Assembly (NCBI GenBank): GCA_003611875.1 | Contig: RAYY01000005.1 | Coordinates: forward strand, 62,001 to 126,000 | Origin: a bacterium D16-56 | Lineage (GTDB): Bacteria > Bacillota > Clostridia > Lachnospirales > Lachnospiraceae | Direction: 5' to 3' | Length of the DNA: 64,000 nt | In this document: one piece after another, positions 17,246-26,283 of the stretch | Layout of the letters: every line of letters starts with the position of its first letter | Numbering within the stretch: the stretch's first letter is position 1 | Program-made: the position numbers and the translations under genes | Notes under the pieces: model-generated | The model's input: the letters and a program-made list of their open reading frames with translations, nothing else | Database searches by the model: none | What the model was told of the DNA's origin: nothing

Positions 17246-18243
17246 ATCATGGTCACTGCCACATCCTTCAGAGATTCTAAAATCGAGTCAGCCTCATCCC
17301 TGGCCACCCGGATCTCCAGATCCTCATCGCTTCCCTCCAGAATCTCAATGGCCTCCTTTACCTCCTCGGACAAAGCCATGGCCGTGCTGCTCTGCTGCTT
17401 GGTAATGGAGAGGGAAATGGTCTCCTGGCCATTATACCGAGACACACCGCCGCGCTGTTCCTCTGTATAATACACATGGGCTATGTCTTCTAAATACACC
17501 ATTTTTCCGCTGGAGGTGATGATCGGCACCTGCAGCAGCTCATCCAGGGTGCTGCTCTCCGCCATCGTAGAAACCGAGAGCTCCAGATTGCCGGCCACCG
17601 CGTCGCCGGACGGATAGGACAGGCTGGCTCCATTCATCGCTGATGTAATATCATTTATGGTCACTTGATATTGATCCATCATATCAGACAAAAGCTCTGC
17701 CCGTATGTATTCCGAAGAACCGCCCATGGTCTCCACCTCAGCCACCGTAGACAGTCTCTCAAATTCCGGCAGCACCACCTGATCTACATAATCATAAAGA
17801 TTTTCCTGAGATTTGTGGGAAACGGACAGCATAATGTTGGCATTGGCATTATTGTTCATCCGCATCACGGACGGCTCCACATCATCCGGAAGCCCGCGGA
17901 TCCGATCCAGGCCCTGCTTCAGATTTTCATAAGCTTCATCCATATCCGTATCATAATCATATTCCAGCATGACCATGGTCCTTCCCTCACTGGTGTTGGA
18001 GGTCATGCTTTTTACCCCTTCCAGGGTACTGACCTGATCCTCAATAGGCTGAGTCACCAGCTCATCCATATCTTCCGGGCTGGTTCCGGAATAGCTTGCC
18101 GACACGATCATCATAGGCTGGTCTGTATCCGGCATCTGCTCCAAATCTGCACTGAATACAGAGGAAATACCGAAAACAATCAGACAAAGGAGTGCCATAA
18201 ATACAGTAACCGGGCGTTTTAATACAAATCTTGTGATTCCCAT
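17233..18243 (-). pseudogene. RND efflux permease, N-terminal part before a frameshift
   Basis: 336 codons from ATG at 18243: MGITRFVLKRPVTVFMALLCLIVFGI is the standard AcrB/HAE family start (TM1), followed by the first porter domain (QMPDTDQPMMIVSASYSG, LEGVKSMTSNTSEGRTMV, RIRGLPDDVEPSVMRMN). The frame ends IWQC-stop at 17233 just where TM2 begins. Moving one base at the AAA run (17244-17246 on the plus strand; TTT in the coding sense) restores VTMILAVLISMVIIF, a good TM2. So one T appears missing. RND permeases export drugs, lipids or peptides using the proton gradient. The fusion protein gene lies 17 nt upstream. Confidence 0.85.
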
Positions 18244-18260
18244 TTTTCTGCCTCCTTTGC

Positions 18261-19742
18261 TTAAGCTGCCTGTTCTATTCTGTGTTTATTTTGGAACAAG
18301 GCAAATTCCGGCCCTTTCCTGTCTGCATTCACATCTTCCTCTGCCAGTCTCTGATCTTTTGCTTCTTGAGCCTTCTCTGTCAGTTCCTGGTCTTTTATTC
18401 CCTGGGCTTTCTCTGCCAGCCTCTGGTTTTCTGTCCCCTGAGATTTTTCTGCCATACCCTGGGCTTTTGTTCCCTGATCTTCCTCTGCCGAACCTCGGCC
18501 CTTCTCTGCCGAATCCTGACCTTCTGCCCCCTGGCCTCCTGCTGCCGGACCCTGGCCCTCTGCCCCCTGGCCCTTCTCTGCTGAACCACGGTCTTCTGCC
18601 CCCTGGCCTCCTGCTGCCGGACCTTGGCCTTCTGCGCCGTCCTCATCCTCTCCCTTCAGCCGGATCTTGGCCCCTTCATACAGATTCGAGCTCCATGTGC
18701 TGACTACCAGCTCATCTCCATTCAGTCCGGACAGGATCTGTGCATATTCTGAATCATATAGTCCTATCTCCACTGGTGTCATCCTCGCAATGCCATCCTG
18801 ATACAGATACACATATCCGTCGCCGCCGCTGTAATAAAGTGCATCTACGGGAACCAGCATGGCATTTTCTGCCCGCTCTGTCACCAGGTTCAGCTTTACC
18901 GTACTGCCAATGGCAATCTCCTCTGTATTTTCCACCCGTGCTTTCACCTTAAAAAGGCCGGTGGACTCATCTACCATGCTGCTGATCTCACTGACCTGTC
19001 CTTTGTAAATATTGCCGTTTTTGGCAATCTCCACCTCATCCCCTTCCCGAATATTTTTCATCATCCGCTGGGTCACATAAAAAGTGATCCGGCTTTCCCC
19101 TTCTCCGGCAATCACACAAAGCTGTCCAGACTGATTGACCCTGTCATACACCTCCACGTCACAGCTCTCGATCCGCCCTCCAATAGGCGCTGTAACGGTG
19201 CTGTACTCCACCTGCCGGTCATAGGCCATTTTGGCAGACTCATACTGAAGACGCGCTGATTTCACCGAATTGCTGTACTGTTCATATTCTTGAGCAGACA
19301 GATCCCCGCCCGCATACAGCACCTGCATTCGGTTTAAATTGCTTTGAGCCTGAGTCAGATTGACCTGAGCGGACTCCATAGAATTGCGGGCCGAATCTAC
19401 CTGCTCTGTATCAATCTCACACAGCACCTGCCCTGCTTTCACGATATCCCCTGCTTTCACATGGACTGCCGTCACGTCTCCGGACGAGCGGGCATACACA
19501 TAAACCACATCCGCGGCTTCCACAGTGCCTGAAAGACCTGTGGTAAGACTTAGATTTCCCGTTTCCGGCACAGCTGCCTTCACAACAGTCACAGATGCCT
19601 CCTGGGCCATGCCTCCGGGACCACCCATTCCGCCGCGGCCGCCTCCTCCGCCCTGCCCTTTCCCGTTCATAAAAAAATATCCTCCCGCAGCAGCAGCCAA
19701 TACCGCGATACATACTCCTGCGGCGATTTTCTTTTTCTTCAT
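18261..19742 (-). CDS. RND efflux periplasmic-adaptor-like (membrane fusion) protein
   Basis: A 493-residue HlyD/AcrA-type adaptor. The start MKKKKIAAG at 19742 has AAGGAGG 9 nt upstream. It has an N-terminal membrane anchor (about 4-25), a Gly-rich segment (GQGGGGGRGGMGGPGG), the lipoyl half-motif VHVKAGDIVKAGQVLCEID, a helical hairpin (about 110-170), the second lipoyl half (TVTAPIGGRIESCDV), and a beta-barrel (VNQSGQLCVIAGEG onward). The last 120 residues are a degenerate repeat rich in G, Q, A, E and K, absent from ordinary adaptors. First gene of the operon; it should link the permease with the TolC-like proteins. Confidence 0.88.
   Translation of the reverse strand: MKKKKIAAGVCIAVLAAAAGGYFFMNGKGQGGGGGRGGMGGPGGMAQEASVTVVKAAVPETGNLSLTTGLSGTVEAADVVYVYARSSGDVTAVHVKAGDIVKAGQVLCEIDTEQVDSARNSMESAQVNLTQAQSNLNRMQVLYAGGDLSAQEYEQYSNSVKSARLQYESAKMAYDRQVEYSTVTAPIGGRIESCDVEVYDRVNQSGQLCVIAGEGESRITFYVTQRMMKNIREGDEVEIAKNGNIYKGQVSEISSMVDESTGLFKVKARVENTEEIAIGSTVKLNLVTERAENAMLVPVDALYYSGGDGYVYLYQDGIARMTPVEIGLYDSEYAQILSGLNGDELVVSTWSSNLYEGAKIRLKGEDEDGAEGQGPAAGGQGAEDRGSAEKGQGAEGQGPAAGGQGAEGQDSAEKGRGSAEEDQGTKAQGMAEKSQGTENQRLAEKAQGIKDQELTEKAQEAKDQRLAEEDVNADRKGPEFALFQNKHRIEQAA
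18290..18660 (-). repeat. Degenerate repeat region encoding the adaptor C-terminal tail
   Basis: The coding repeats give units such as GAEGQGPAAGGQ, SAEKGQGAEGQ and later RLAEKAQGIKDQ. Units are about 7-14 residues, partly homogenised at the DNA level (repeated ctctgccccctggcctcctgc on the plus strand). The tail is hydrophilic and likely disordered. Confidence 0.7.
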
Positions 19743-19969
19743 GCCTAAGCGCCTCCTTGTCATAACGATTTTTTCCTGTCTCCAGTTTTTCGTTTCTGTA
19801 TTTTTGCCTGCTTTGGCATTTTACCCTTTCAAGCAGCCATTTTATAATCCTGTAACCATTCAAATGCACTGGAACTTTTCTACTTCAACAGGATATTGGA
19901 AATTTGTGAGAAATCTGTGAACGAATTGTGAGAGAATCCGCAGAATTTATGTTACAGCCCACGGGACGG

Positions 19970-20030
19970 GGAAAATTGGACGAAAACAGACGTCAAGCTG
20001 ACTTGCAAGACTATTTTCGTCCAATTTTCC
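19970..20030. promoter_or_regulatory. 17-bp perfect inverted repeat between the divergent pump operon and lipoprotein gene
   Basis: GGAAAATTGGACGAAAA (19970-19986) and its exact complement at 20014-20030, separated by 27 nt that contain a shorter CAAG/CTTG pair. It lies in the 359-nt gap between divergent genes, just upstream of TATAAT at 20056-20061. It may be an operator, or a leader hairpin for transcripts from further upstream. The rest of the gap shows no coding. Confidence 0.55.
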
Positions 20031-20101
20031 ACTATCCTTTTTCCGCAAAATCCGCTATAATAGCATCAGCACATATACAGACCACAAAGGAGGAAACACT
20101 G

Positions 20102-20932
20102 ATGATAACATACAATACCGGTTCCCGGAAAGGAGCGGCTCTGTGTGTTCTGGCGCTTACCACTGCAGCGATGGTTTCCGGCTGTAAGAAATCACCGGAA
20201 AAGATCGATCTCACCAGCACCCACACCACAGTCGCCGAGACCATGGCGCCCACGACAGCCGCCCAATCCCAGCCGGAAACCACGGCAATAGAAACCACTG
20301 CAGAAGCTTCCGCTGCCGGAACAGAAGCCAAAAACATTTCCACAGAGACCAGCACCTATTCTTCCGGCAAGGTTTCCATCCATTATCCTAAGGTTCTCAA
20401 TATGGAAGACACGCAAAAAGCCGCTGCCATTGATGAGCTCTTAAAGAAAAACGCCTTATCCGTGCTGGAAGCATGGGAAATCCAGGATGAGGAGGATTCC
20501 CTGAACATTAGCTGTCAGGTATTATCTGCTGACCGCAACCGGCTCACCGTCGTTTACACCGGAACCTTAGCCAAAAAGGATGCCTCCTACCCTACCAATG
20601 TCATGTACAGCAACACCATTGATATGGCCAGGGTGTCCGACATTGGGTTTGACCATTTTGCAGATCCCTATACCATGGCAGGCTATGTCCTGTCCGGAGA
20701 CTGTGTCTTTTATAATGTAAGGGAAGATGTCAAAGCCGAGCTTATGAAAGTAAAAAATGACACCAGCCTGGAAGCTTACACGGACATGTTCACCAAGGCT
20801 GACTTTCCCATTGAAGGCGCTTTTCCTGAATCCTTCAGCTACGAACACCAGGGCGTCATTTACTTTTCCATCCCTGTACCCCATGCTCTTGGCGACTATG
20901 CCATTGTCATGTACGCACCTGATTCCAAATAA
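20102..20932 (+). CDS. Lipoprotein with Thr-rich linker and DUF3298/DUF4163-like domain
   Basis: A 276-residue lipoprotein. ATG at 20102 has AAAGGAGG 8 nt upstream; the frame is open 58 codons further but that part is unlike a protein. The signal peptide ends with the lipobox VSGC. Residues about 30-85 are Thr/Ala/Glu-rich (wall-spanning stalk). The folded part begins KVSIHYPKVLNMEDTQKAAAIDELLKK, resembling the extracellular domains of RsiV/PdaC-type proteins (DUF4163/DUF3298), with a later VIYFSIPVPHALGDYAIVMY. Function is unknown. It is divergent from the pump operon and 24 nt upstream of upp. The domain call is by resemblance only. Confidence 0.72.
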   Translation: MITYNTGSRKGAALCVLALTTAAMVSGCKKSPEKIDLTSTHTTVAETMAPTTAAQSQPETTAIETTAEASAAGTEAKNISTETSTYSSGKVSIHYPKVLNMEDTQKAAAIDELLKKNALSVLEAWEIQDEEDSLNISCQVLSADRNRLTVVYTGTLAKKDASYPTNVMYSNTIDMARVSDIGFDHFADPYTMAGYVLSGDCVFYNVREDVKAELMKVKNDTSLEAYTDMFTKADFPIEGAFPESFSYEHQGVIYFSIPVPHALGDYAIVMYAPDSK

Positions 20933-20956
20933 AACTACCAAGAAAGGACTACACTC

Positions 20957-21586
20957 ATGGAAAACGTAATTTTCATCAATCATCCCCTTATTCAGCACAA
21001 GATCTCCATCCTTCGTGACAAAAGAACCGGAACCAATGAATTTCGCTCCCTGATCGAAGAAATCGCCATGCTCATGGGCTATGAGGCCCTTCGGGATCTT
21101 CCCGTGGAAGACGTCCAGATCGAAACTCCTATCGAGACCTGTATGACCCCCATGATCTCCGGCAAAAAGCTGGCGGTTGTCCCTATTCTCCGGGCCGGCT
21201 TAGGCATGGTCAACGGCATTCTTGCCCTGGTTCCCAGCGCCAAGGTGGGGCATATCGGACTATACCGGGATGAAGAAACCCATGAGCCCCACGAATACTA
21301 CTGCAAGCTGCCTACCCCCATTGAACTGCGGACCATTGTAGTCACAGACCCCATGCTTGCCACTGGAGGCTCTGCCGTAGCTGCCGTGGATTTTATCAAG
21401 CAGCACGGCGGACGCCACATTAAATTTATGTCCATCATCGCTGCTCCCGAAGGGGTAAAACGGCTGCAGCAGGCTCACCCTGACATTCAGCTTTATATCG
21501 GCCACCTGGACCGCTGTCTCAACGAAAACGCCTACATCTGCCCCGGTCTTGGAGATGCCGGCGACCGCATCTTCGGCACCCGCTGA
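20957..21586 (+). CDS. upp: Uracil phosphoribosyltransferase
   Basis: A 209-residue cytosolic enzyme converting uracil and PRPP to UMP. The N-terminus has [23 protein letters not shown], typical of Upp. The PRPP loop is [18 protein letters not shown], and the uracil-binding end has [15 protein letters not shown]. Length equals the family norm. AGAAAGGA lies about 12 nt upstream of the ATG. It completes a salvage route with the uracil permease at the window start, though they are 20 kb apart. A strong terminator follows. Confidence 0.97.
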   Translation: MENVIFINHPLIQHKISILRDKRTGTNEFRSLIEEIAMLMGYEALRDLPVEDVQIETPIETCMTPMISGKKLAVVPILRAGLGMVNGILALVPSAKVGHIGLYRDEETHEPHEYYCKLPTPIELRTIVVTDPMLATGGSAVAAVDFIKQHGGRHIKFMSIIAAPEGVKRLQQAHPDIQLYIGHLDRCLNENAYICPGLGDAGDRIFGTR

Positions 21587-21651
21587 CCAGAGCATTTTTG
21601 AAAATTCATTTCCAACCTCTGCCGCCATACTATAAGGGAAAATAAAAACCA

Positions 21652-21699
21652 AAAAAACCGGCGGGATACACTTCGCCATGTATCCCTGCCGGTTTTTTC
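21652..21699 (+). terminator. Bidirectional terminator after upp
   Basis: CCGGCGGGATACA (21659-21671) pairs with TGTATCCCTGCCGG (21680-21693), one bulge, followed by six T; a run of seven A precedes it (21652-21658), so it also serves the convergent minus-strand gene. Confidence 0.9.
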
Positions 21700-21725
21700 C
21701 TTAAAACAATTCCCTTCCGGAAATT

Positions 21726-22397
21726 CTACATCTTCTTTGCCACTTCCCCTTCTCTCTTATAGATCGACTCTTTGTCCACGCACCCGCGCACACTGGATAA
21801 TGGATAAATATTGGAATTTCTCCCAACCACCGTGCCAGGATTCAGCACAGAACCGCACCCTACCTCCACGCTGTCCCCAATCATGGCTCCGAACTTCTTC
21901 ATTCCGGTCTCAATATCCCCATCCTCCCCGTGAACCTTTACCAGCTGCTTATCCGATTTCACATTGGAGGTAATAGAGCCGGCTCCCATATGAGCCTTAT
22001 ATCCCAGAATCGAATCCCCCACATAATTATAATGAGGCACCTGTACCTCATCAAACAATATTACATTTTTAAGCTCCGTAGAATTGCCTACCACAGCGCC
22101 GGCCCCGATTATCACCTTGCCCCGGATATAGGCACAGTGCCGGATCTCTGCTGTCGGGCCAATAATCACCGGGCCTATAATTCCCGCCGTAGGAGCAATT
22201 TTGGCCGTCTTGTGTATCCACATCCCATCCCTGGGGCTGTCATACTCCTTTTTCGGCAGCTTCTCCCCCAGCTCCCTGATAAATTCTCCAATGTAAGGCA
22301 GCGCCTCCCACGGATATTCATACTTTTCCAAAAGCTCCCTTGCCATGGTATGCTCTAAGCTGTACAGCTCCACAATTCTCATATCAAGTTTCTTCAT
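21726..22397 (-). CDS. Left-handed beta-helix (hexapeptide) acyl/nucleotidyltransferase-like protein
   Basis: A 223-residue protein. After an N-terminal helical part (about 1-55; MARELLEKYEYPWEALPYIGEFI) it is built of imperfect hexapeptide repeats: IHKTAKIAPTAGIIGPVIIG, AYIRGKVIIGAGAVVGN, then VGDSVEVGCGSVLNPGTVVG. It resembles the C-terminal half of GlmU, without a nucleotidyltransferase domain, and is often labelled UDP-N-acetylglucosamine pyrophosphorylase in related genomes; the sequence supports only a trimeric beta-helix transferase. The substrate is unknown. It is last in a minus-strand group downstream of topB. Confidence 0.8.
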   Translation of the reverse strand: MKKLDMRIVELYSLEHTMARELLEKYEYPWEALPYIGEFIRELGEKLPKKEYDSPRDGMWIHKTAKIAPTAGIIGPVIIGPTAEIRHCAYIRGKVIIGAGAVVGNSTELKNVILFDEVQVPHYNYVGDSILGYKAHMGAGSITSNVKSDKQLVKVHGEDGDIETGMKKFGAMIGDSVEVGCGSVLNPGTVVGRNSNIYPLSSVRGCVDKESIYKREGEVAKKM

Positions 22398-22498
22398 AGA
22401 TGAAAACCTTCCTTTCCTGAATCTCTGCCATGCCCTGCAGCCTCCCGGCCCGTCAGCATAACCATCTGCTGTAAGTACAGGCCGCAGCGCCGGCTGCC

Positions 22499-24571
22499 TT
22501 ATGCTTTCCTCTTATAATTCTTCCCCGTTTTTTCAAAACATTCCTGAAGCTGGCCTTGATTATGCAGCTTCAGCACTCCATAAGTGCGCCCTGCCACAAA
22601 ATGCTCCAGCTTCTGCATATATTCTTCCGATGTGATGGTCCCTTCCGCCACATAGGTCAGTCCCTTTTCCCAGCTTGCAGTCAGCTCCGGATTCAAAAGC
22701 TGGCGGATGGAAGCATTTACCACATCAAAAATCAGCTCCCCGAGAAGCGTGGGCGTAATGATCTGGGTCTTGCCGTTAAGCGCCAGATACTGAATATTCA
22801 CCAGCTTCTTTAGAATCTCCGCCCGTGTTGCGCTGGTTCCGATTCCGCTTCCCTTGATCTGAGCCCGCAGCTCCTCATCCTCAATAAGCTGTCCTGCATT
22901 TTCCATGGCCAGAATCATGGATCCGGAAGAATAGCGCTTAGGCGGCGAGGTCTCTCCTTCCTTGATGGCAAGCCCTGCAACCGGAAGCACATTTCCCTTC
23001 TTTAAGGTGTCCAGCATGGCAATAAATGCCGGATTCTCCTGATTTTTCCGGTTCAGCTCCGACTCCTCCCTGTCTGGGCTATCCTTCTTTAAATCCCCAT
23101 TGCCAGAATCCTGCTGCCCCTTTGCCAAAGGATCTGCCGTCCGCTTTCCTGACTGAGGCACATCCGCCACCTTGAAATACCCCTGTTCCTTGAGTACCCG
23201 GAAGCTGGCAAAAAAATGCTCCTTATCTGCCTCCAGCTCCAGCATATAGCGCTGATACACTGCAGCCGGATAAAAAATACTTAAAAAACGCCTTGCAATC
23301 CTCTCATAAATCTTCACAGCCAAAGGCGGCAGCCCCTTCATGGCGTGAAATCCCTGGCCGGTAGGGATAATGGCATAGTGGTCCGTAATCTGCTTATCGT
23401 TCACATACCGGGTCTTCCCGATATTTTTATGCGCAGCCTGCGTCAAAATCTCCGCAGCATAGGTCTGAACCGGAGCATAATTTCTCAGTCCGTTAATATT
23501 TTTATCAATTTCCTTTGCCACGGCTGCAGACAATACCCTGGCATCCGTCCGGGGATAGGTGACAAGCTTTTTTTCATACAGCTCCTGTACTATCCTGAGA
23601 GTTTCATCCGGGCTGATTTTGAAAAACCTAGAGCAGTCATTCTGCAGCTCTGCCAGATTGTAAAGAAGGGGCGGATTCTTGGTCTCCTTTTTTTTCTCCA
23701 GCTTGATGAGAACCGCAGTCAACGGTTCCTTTTTCTGTAAGGCTTTAATCAGCTCTTCTGCATGCTTTTTCTCTTTAAAGCCGTTTTCCTTGTATAGATA
23801 AGGAGACTGAAAATAGCGGGAACCCTCCACGCTGCGCCATTCTCCGTCAAAATTCATGCCGCCGGACTGAAAATTCCCAATCACCCGATAAAAGGGCGTC
23901 TTGACAAAATCCCGGATCTCCCGTTCCCGGCGCACTACCATGCCGAGAACACAGGTCATCACCCGCCCAACCGACAGCACCGTGCGCTCGGTCTTCATAT
24001 ATCGGGAAATATACGGCCCATATTTCAAGGTGAGAAGACGGGAAAAATTAATCCCCATCAGATAATCTTCCCTTGCCCGAAGATAAGCAGATGCTGCTAA
24101 GTTGTCATAAGCCTTCCAATCCTTTGCGTTCTGAATCCCCCGCAGGATCTCCTCCTCGGTCTGGGAATCGATCCAGACACGCTTATGTATTTTCCCGGTA
24201 ACTCCTGACATCTGGGCCACCAGGCGATAGATATATTCCCCCTCTCTCCCTGAATCCGTACAGATATAGATCACTGCCACATCCTGACGGTTTAGGAGAG
24301 CCTTTACGGTCTGAAACTGCTTTGACACATTTTCAATCACCTGATACTTAAATTCCTTTGGCAGAAAGGGAAGGGTCTGCAGGCTCCACCGCTTATATAC
24401 CGGATCATATGCCTCCGGATAGCTCATTGTGACCAGATGTCCTACACACCAGGTAACAATCGCTGTTTCCGATTCAATATAGCCGTCTGCCCTTCTCCCT
24501 GTAATCTTCAAGGCTGCCGCAAACTGCTGGGCCACACTGGGCTTTTCGGCTATGTATAATGATTTTCCCAT
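22499..24571 (-). CDS. topB: DNA topoisomerase III
   Basis: A 690-residue type IA topoisomerase. It opens with the Toprim motif SLYIAEKPSVAQQFAAAL and has ICTDSGREGEYIYRLVAQMSG (acidic metal cluster). The active-site tyrosine lies in LVTYPRTDARVLS, followed by a DHYAIIPTG motif. The enzyme decatenates single strands. There is a charged insert around residues 490-525 (KRTADPLAKGQQDSGNGDLK). No C-terminal zinc ribbons are visible, fitting TopB. The start is 3 nt after the xerD stop, so the two are translationally linked, an unusual pairing of two strand-breaking enzymes. It may equally be a chromosomal second TopB or one acquired with an element; no conjugation genes are adjacent. Confidence 0.92.
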   Translation of the reverse strand: MGKSLYIAEKPSVAQQFAAALKITGRRADGYIESETAIVTWCVGHLVTMSYPEAYDPVYKRWSLQTLPFLPKEFKYQVIENVSKQFQTVKALLNRQDVAVIYICTDSGREGEYIYRLVAQMSGVTGKIHKRVWIDSQTEEEILRGIQNAKDWKAYDNLAASAYLRAREDYLMGINFSRLLTLKYGPYISRYMKTERTVLSVGRVMTCVLGMVVRREREIRDFVKTPFYRVIGNFQSGGMNFDGEWRSVEGSRYFQSPYLYKENGFKEKKHAEELIKALQKKEPLTAVLIKLEKKKETKNPPLLYNLAELQNDCSRFFKISPDETLRIVQELYEKKLVTYPRTDARVLSAAVAKEIDKNINGLRNYAPVQTYAAEILTQAAHKNIGKTRYVNDKQITDHYAIIPTGQGFHAMKGLPPLAVKIYERIARRFLSIFYPAAVYQRYMLELEADKEHFFASFRVLKEQGYFKVADVPQSGKRTADPLAKGQQDSGNGDLKKDSPDREESELNRKNQENPAFIAMLDTLKKGNVLPVAGLAIKEGETSPPKRYSSGSMILAMENAGQLIEDEELRAQIKGSGIGTSATRAEILKKLVNIQYLALNGKTQIITPTLLGELIFDVVNASIRQLLNPELTASWEKGLTYVAEGTITSEEYMQKLEHFVAGRTYGVLKLHNQGQLQECFEKTGKNYKRKA

Positions 24572-24574
24572 GTA

Positions 24575-25462
24575 TTATTCCCTTGGATGCGCCCCGGAAT
24601 ATGCCGTGCGCAGCGCTTCGTTTTTCATACATTCTATATACACCTGCGTGGTAGCCAGCTCCGCATGGCCTAACATGGAACTGACCACCTGAAGATCCGC
24701 CCCGCCGTTTATCAAATGCACAGCAAAGGAATGGCGAAGGCTGTGAGGTGTAATATCTGATACAATTCCCGCCTTTTTTCCATAAAGCTTTACAATCTTC
24801 CAGAAGCCCTGACGAGACATGGGCTTACCGCTGCAGTTGGTAAAAAGCCACGGAGAATCCTTTCCCTTTAACAGCTCCTGACGGGCATTCCCCAGATAGT
24901 GATGAAGGGCACGGCCTGCTGTCTTCCCAAATGGAACCGTCCTTTCCTTCTGTCCGTCCCTGCAGGTAATGAAACCAATCTGTTCATTTACATCCTCGAT
25001 CTGAAGGCCCACCAGCTCTGACACCCGGATCCCTGTGGCATACAAAAGCTCCAGCATGGCCTTATCCCGAATCTCCTTGGGCGACATTCCGTCCGGCTGG
25101 TTTAAGAAACGGTCCACCTCCTCCACAGTCAGAACAACCGGAGCCTTCTTCTCCACCTTTGGAGGCTTTAAGGAGTCAGAAGGATCCTTCCTTACCTTTC
25201 CCTCACACACCTCATAGTAAAAAAATGCTTTGACAGAGGCTATGACCCGGGAAATCGTGGCCGCCGCCTTCCCTTTTCCTTCCAGATAAAGGACATAGGA
25301 GGTAAGGCAGGTCTGAGTTACCTTGGCCGGGTCGCAGATTCTCTGGTTCTCAAGATAATCGGCAAGCTGAAGCAAATCCCGCCGATAGGAAAGCACCGTG
25401 TTCTTTGACGCTCTTTTAACCTTTTCTAAATATTCGATAAATGCCTGAATCTCCTCCAGCAT
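24575..25462 (-). CDS. xerD: Tyrosine recombinase XerD
   Basis: A 295-residue recombinase. The start MLEEIQAFIEYLEK at 25462 is favoured by a GGGGG ribosome site; the frame is open 19 codons further. It has an N-terminal SAM-like DNA-binding domain (about 1-90) and a catalytic domain with Arg in ATGIRVSELVGL, HSLRHSFAVHLINGGADLQ, GHAELATTQVY (His and nucleophilic Tyr). With XerC it resolves chromosome dimers at dif. The order spoIIM-xerD matches Bacillus, where ripX/xerD follows spoIIM, so this is a core gene, not a phage integrase. It abuts topB. Confidence 0.9.
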   Translation of the reverse strand: MLEEIQAFIEYLEKVKRASKNTVLSYRRDLLQLADYLENQRICDPAKVTQTCLTSYVLYLEGKGKAAATISRVIASVKAFFYYEVCEGKVRKDPSDSLKPPKVEKKAPVVLTVEEVDRFLNQPDGMSPKEIRDKAMLELLYATGIRVSELVGLQIEDVNEQIGFITCRDGQKERTVPFGKTAGRALHHYLGNARQELLKGKDSPWLFTNCSGKPMSRQGFWKIVKLYGKKAGIVSDITPHSLRHSFAVHLINGGADLQVVSSMLGHAELATTQVYIECMKNEALRTAYSGAHPRE

Positions 25463-25584
25463 ACCCTGTCCCCCTTGCCAAATTATGATCTGAATGTGTT
25501 TTGCCTGAAAAAAGGTCAAGTGTTCCTATTATATCCTCATTTCCACAAAAAATCAAATACAATTTTTCTGTCTGCAAAATCCCC

Positions 25585-26130
25585 CTATCCGCAAAAGGAA
25601 AACAGAGAAAGCAGCCTGGCATTTACATGGACCTCCAGCAATATGCCAAACAGCAGAAGTGCTGTGACGGCTCCCCAGAACCGATGCCTGCGGGCCTCAT
25701 ACCCAGACAGACATTTGATCAGAAGGATTCCCCACGCTGCCCCATAAAAGATCTGGTGAGGAAAGATAGACACCAAAAACACAAACAAGCCCAAAAAGCC
25801 CTGCCGCCATGTCATAAGAACCAGAGAAAGCCCTGCCCCGCAGCCTGCCCATATTAAAAGCAGGGGAACCGTCAGCCGGTGAAGACGGCTCCGGCACAAA
25901 AGCTCAATTACCGCGGTCTGAGCCACCCGGATCATCAAAATCCTGCATACACATTTCCAGTCGCCGTTTGCCGTATTCTGCCATCCCTGCTGCAGGTACT
26001 GGTACAAAAGCTGATAATCCACCAGACCAGAGGCAAACATCCGGTTAGCCGCTATGGTGGCCATTGTCATGCCGATCCCAACCCACAGCAGCAGATACAT
26101 TCCCTGATTTTTTCTTTTCACGCCTGTCAC
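25585..26130 (-). CDS. spoIIM: Stage II sporulation protein M
   Basis: A 181-residue membrane protein with about five hydrophobic segments (YLLLWVGIGMTMATIAANR, VPLLLIWAGCGAGLSLVLM, GFLGLFVFLVSIFPHQIFYGAAWGILLI, FWGAVTALLLFGILLEV). The SIFPHQIF(Y)G segment is typical of SpoIIM, which with SpoIID and SpoIIP drives engulfment membrane migration. Position between the NUDIX gene and xerD matches the Firmicute order. The start is probably GTG at 26130; the ribosome site is poor, so a start at ATG 26100 cannot be excluded. It marks the organism as a spore former. Confidence 0.82.
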   Translation of the reverse strand: MTGVKRKNQGMYLLLWVGIGMTMATIAANRMFASGLVDYQLLYQYLQQGWQNTANGDWKCVCRILMIRVAQTAVIELLCRSRLHRLTVPLLLIWAGCGAGLSLVLMTWRQGFLGLFVFLVSIFPHQIFYGAAWGILLIKCLSGYEARRHRFWGAVTALLLFGILLEVHVNARLLSLFSFCG

Positions 26131-26283
26131 CGCTTTGCCGCCGTTTTTTCCAGTTTACGCGGCAGCAGGCGATCCTATGACTTGTTCGCAGGAACTTGTA
26201 ACACAACAGTCCGGATCCCCCTTAAACGATTACCCTGCAACCGCTCTTATAAGGAACGGTTCCTAAGGAATCTGCCCTATCCC

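Noticed and set aside
17233..17250. Programmed -1 ribosomal frameshift in the RND permease
   Set aside because: There is no slippery heptamer or downstream structure typical of such sites, and RND genes are not known to use them; a base loss is simpler.
22499..25462. topB plus tyrosine recombinase as part of an integrative conjugative element
   Set aside because: Neighbours spoIIM, nudF and proC are core genes in a conserved order and no relaxase, coupling protein or VirB4 gene is seen.
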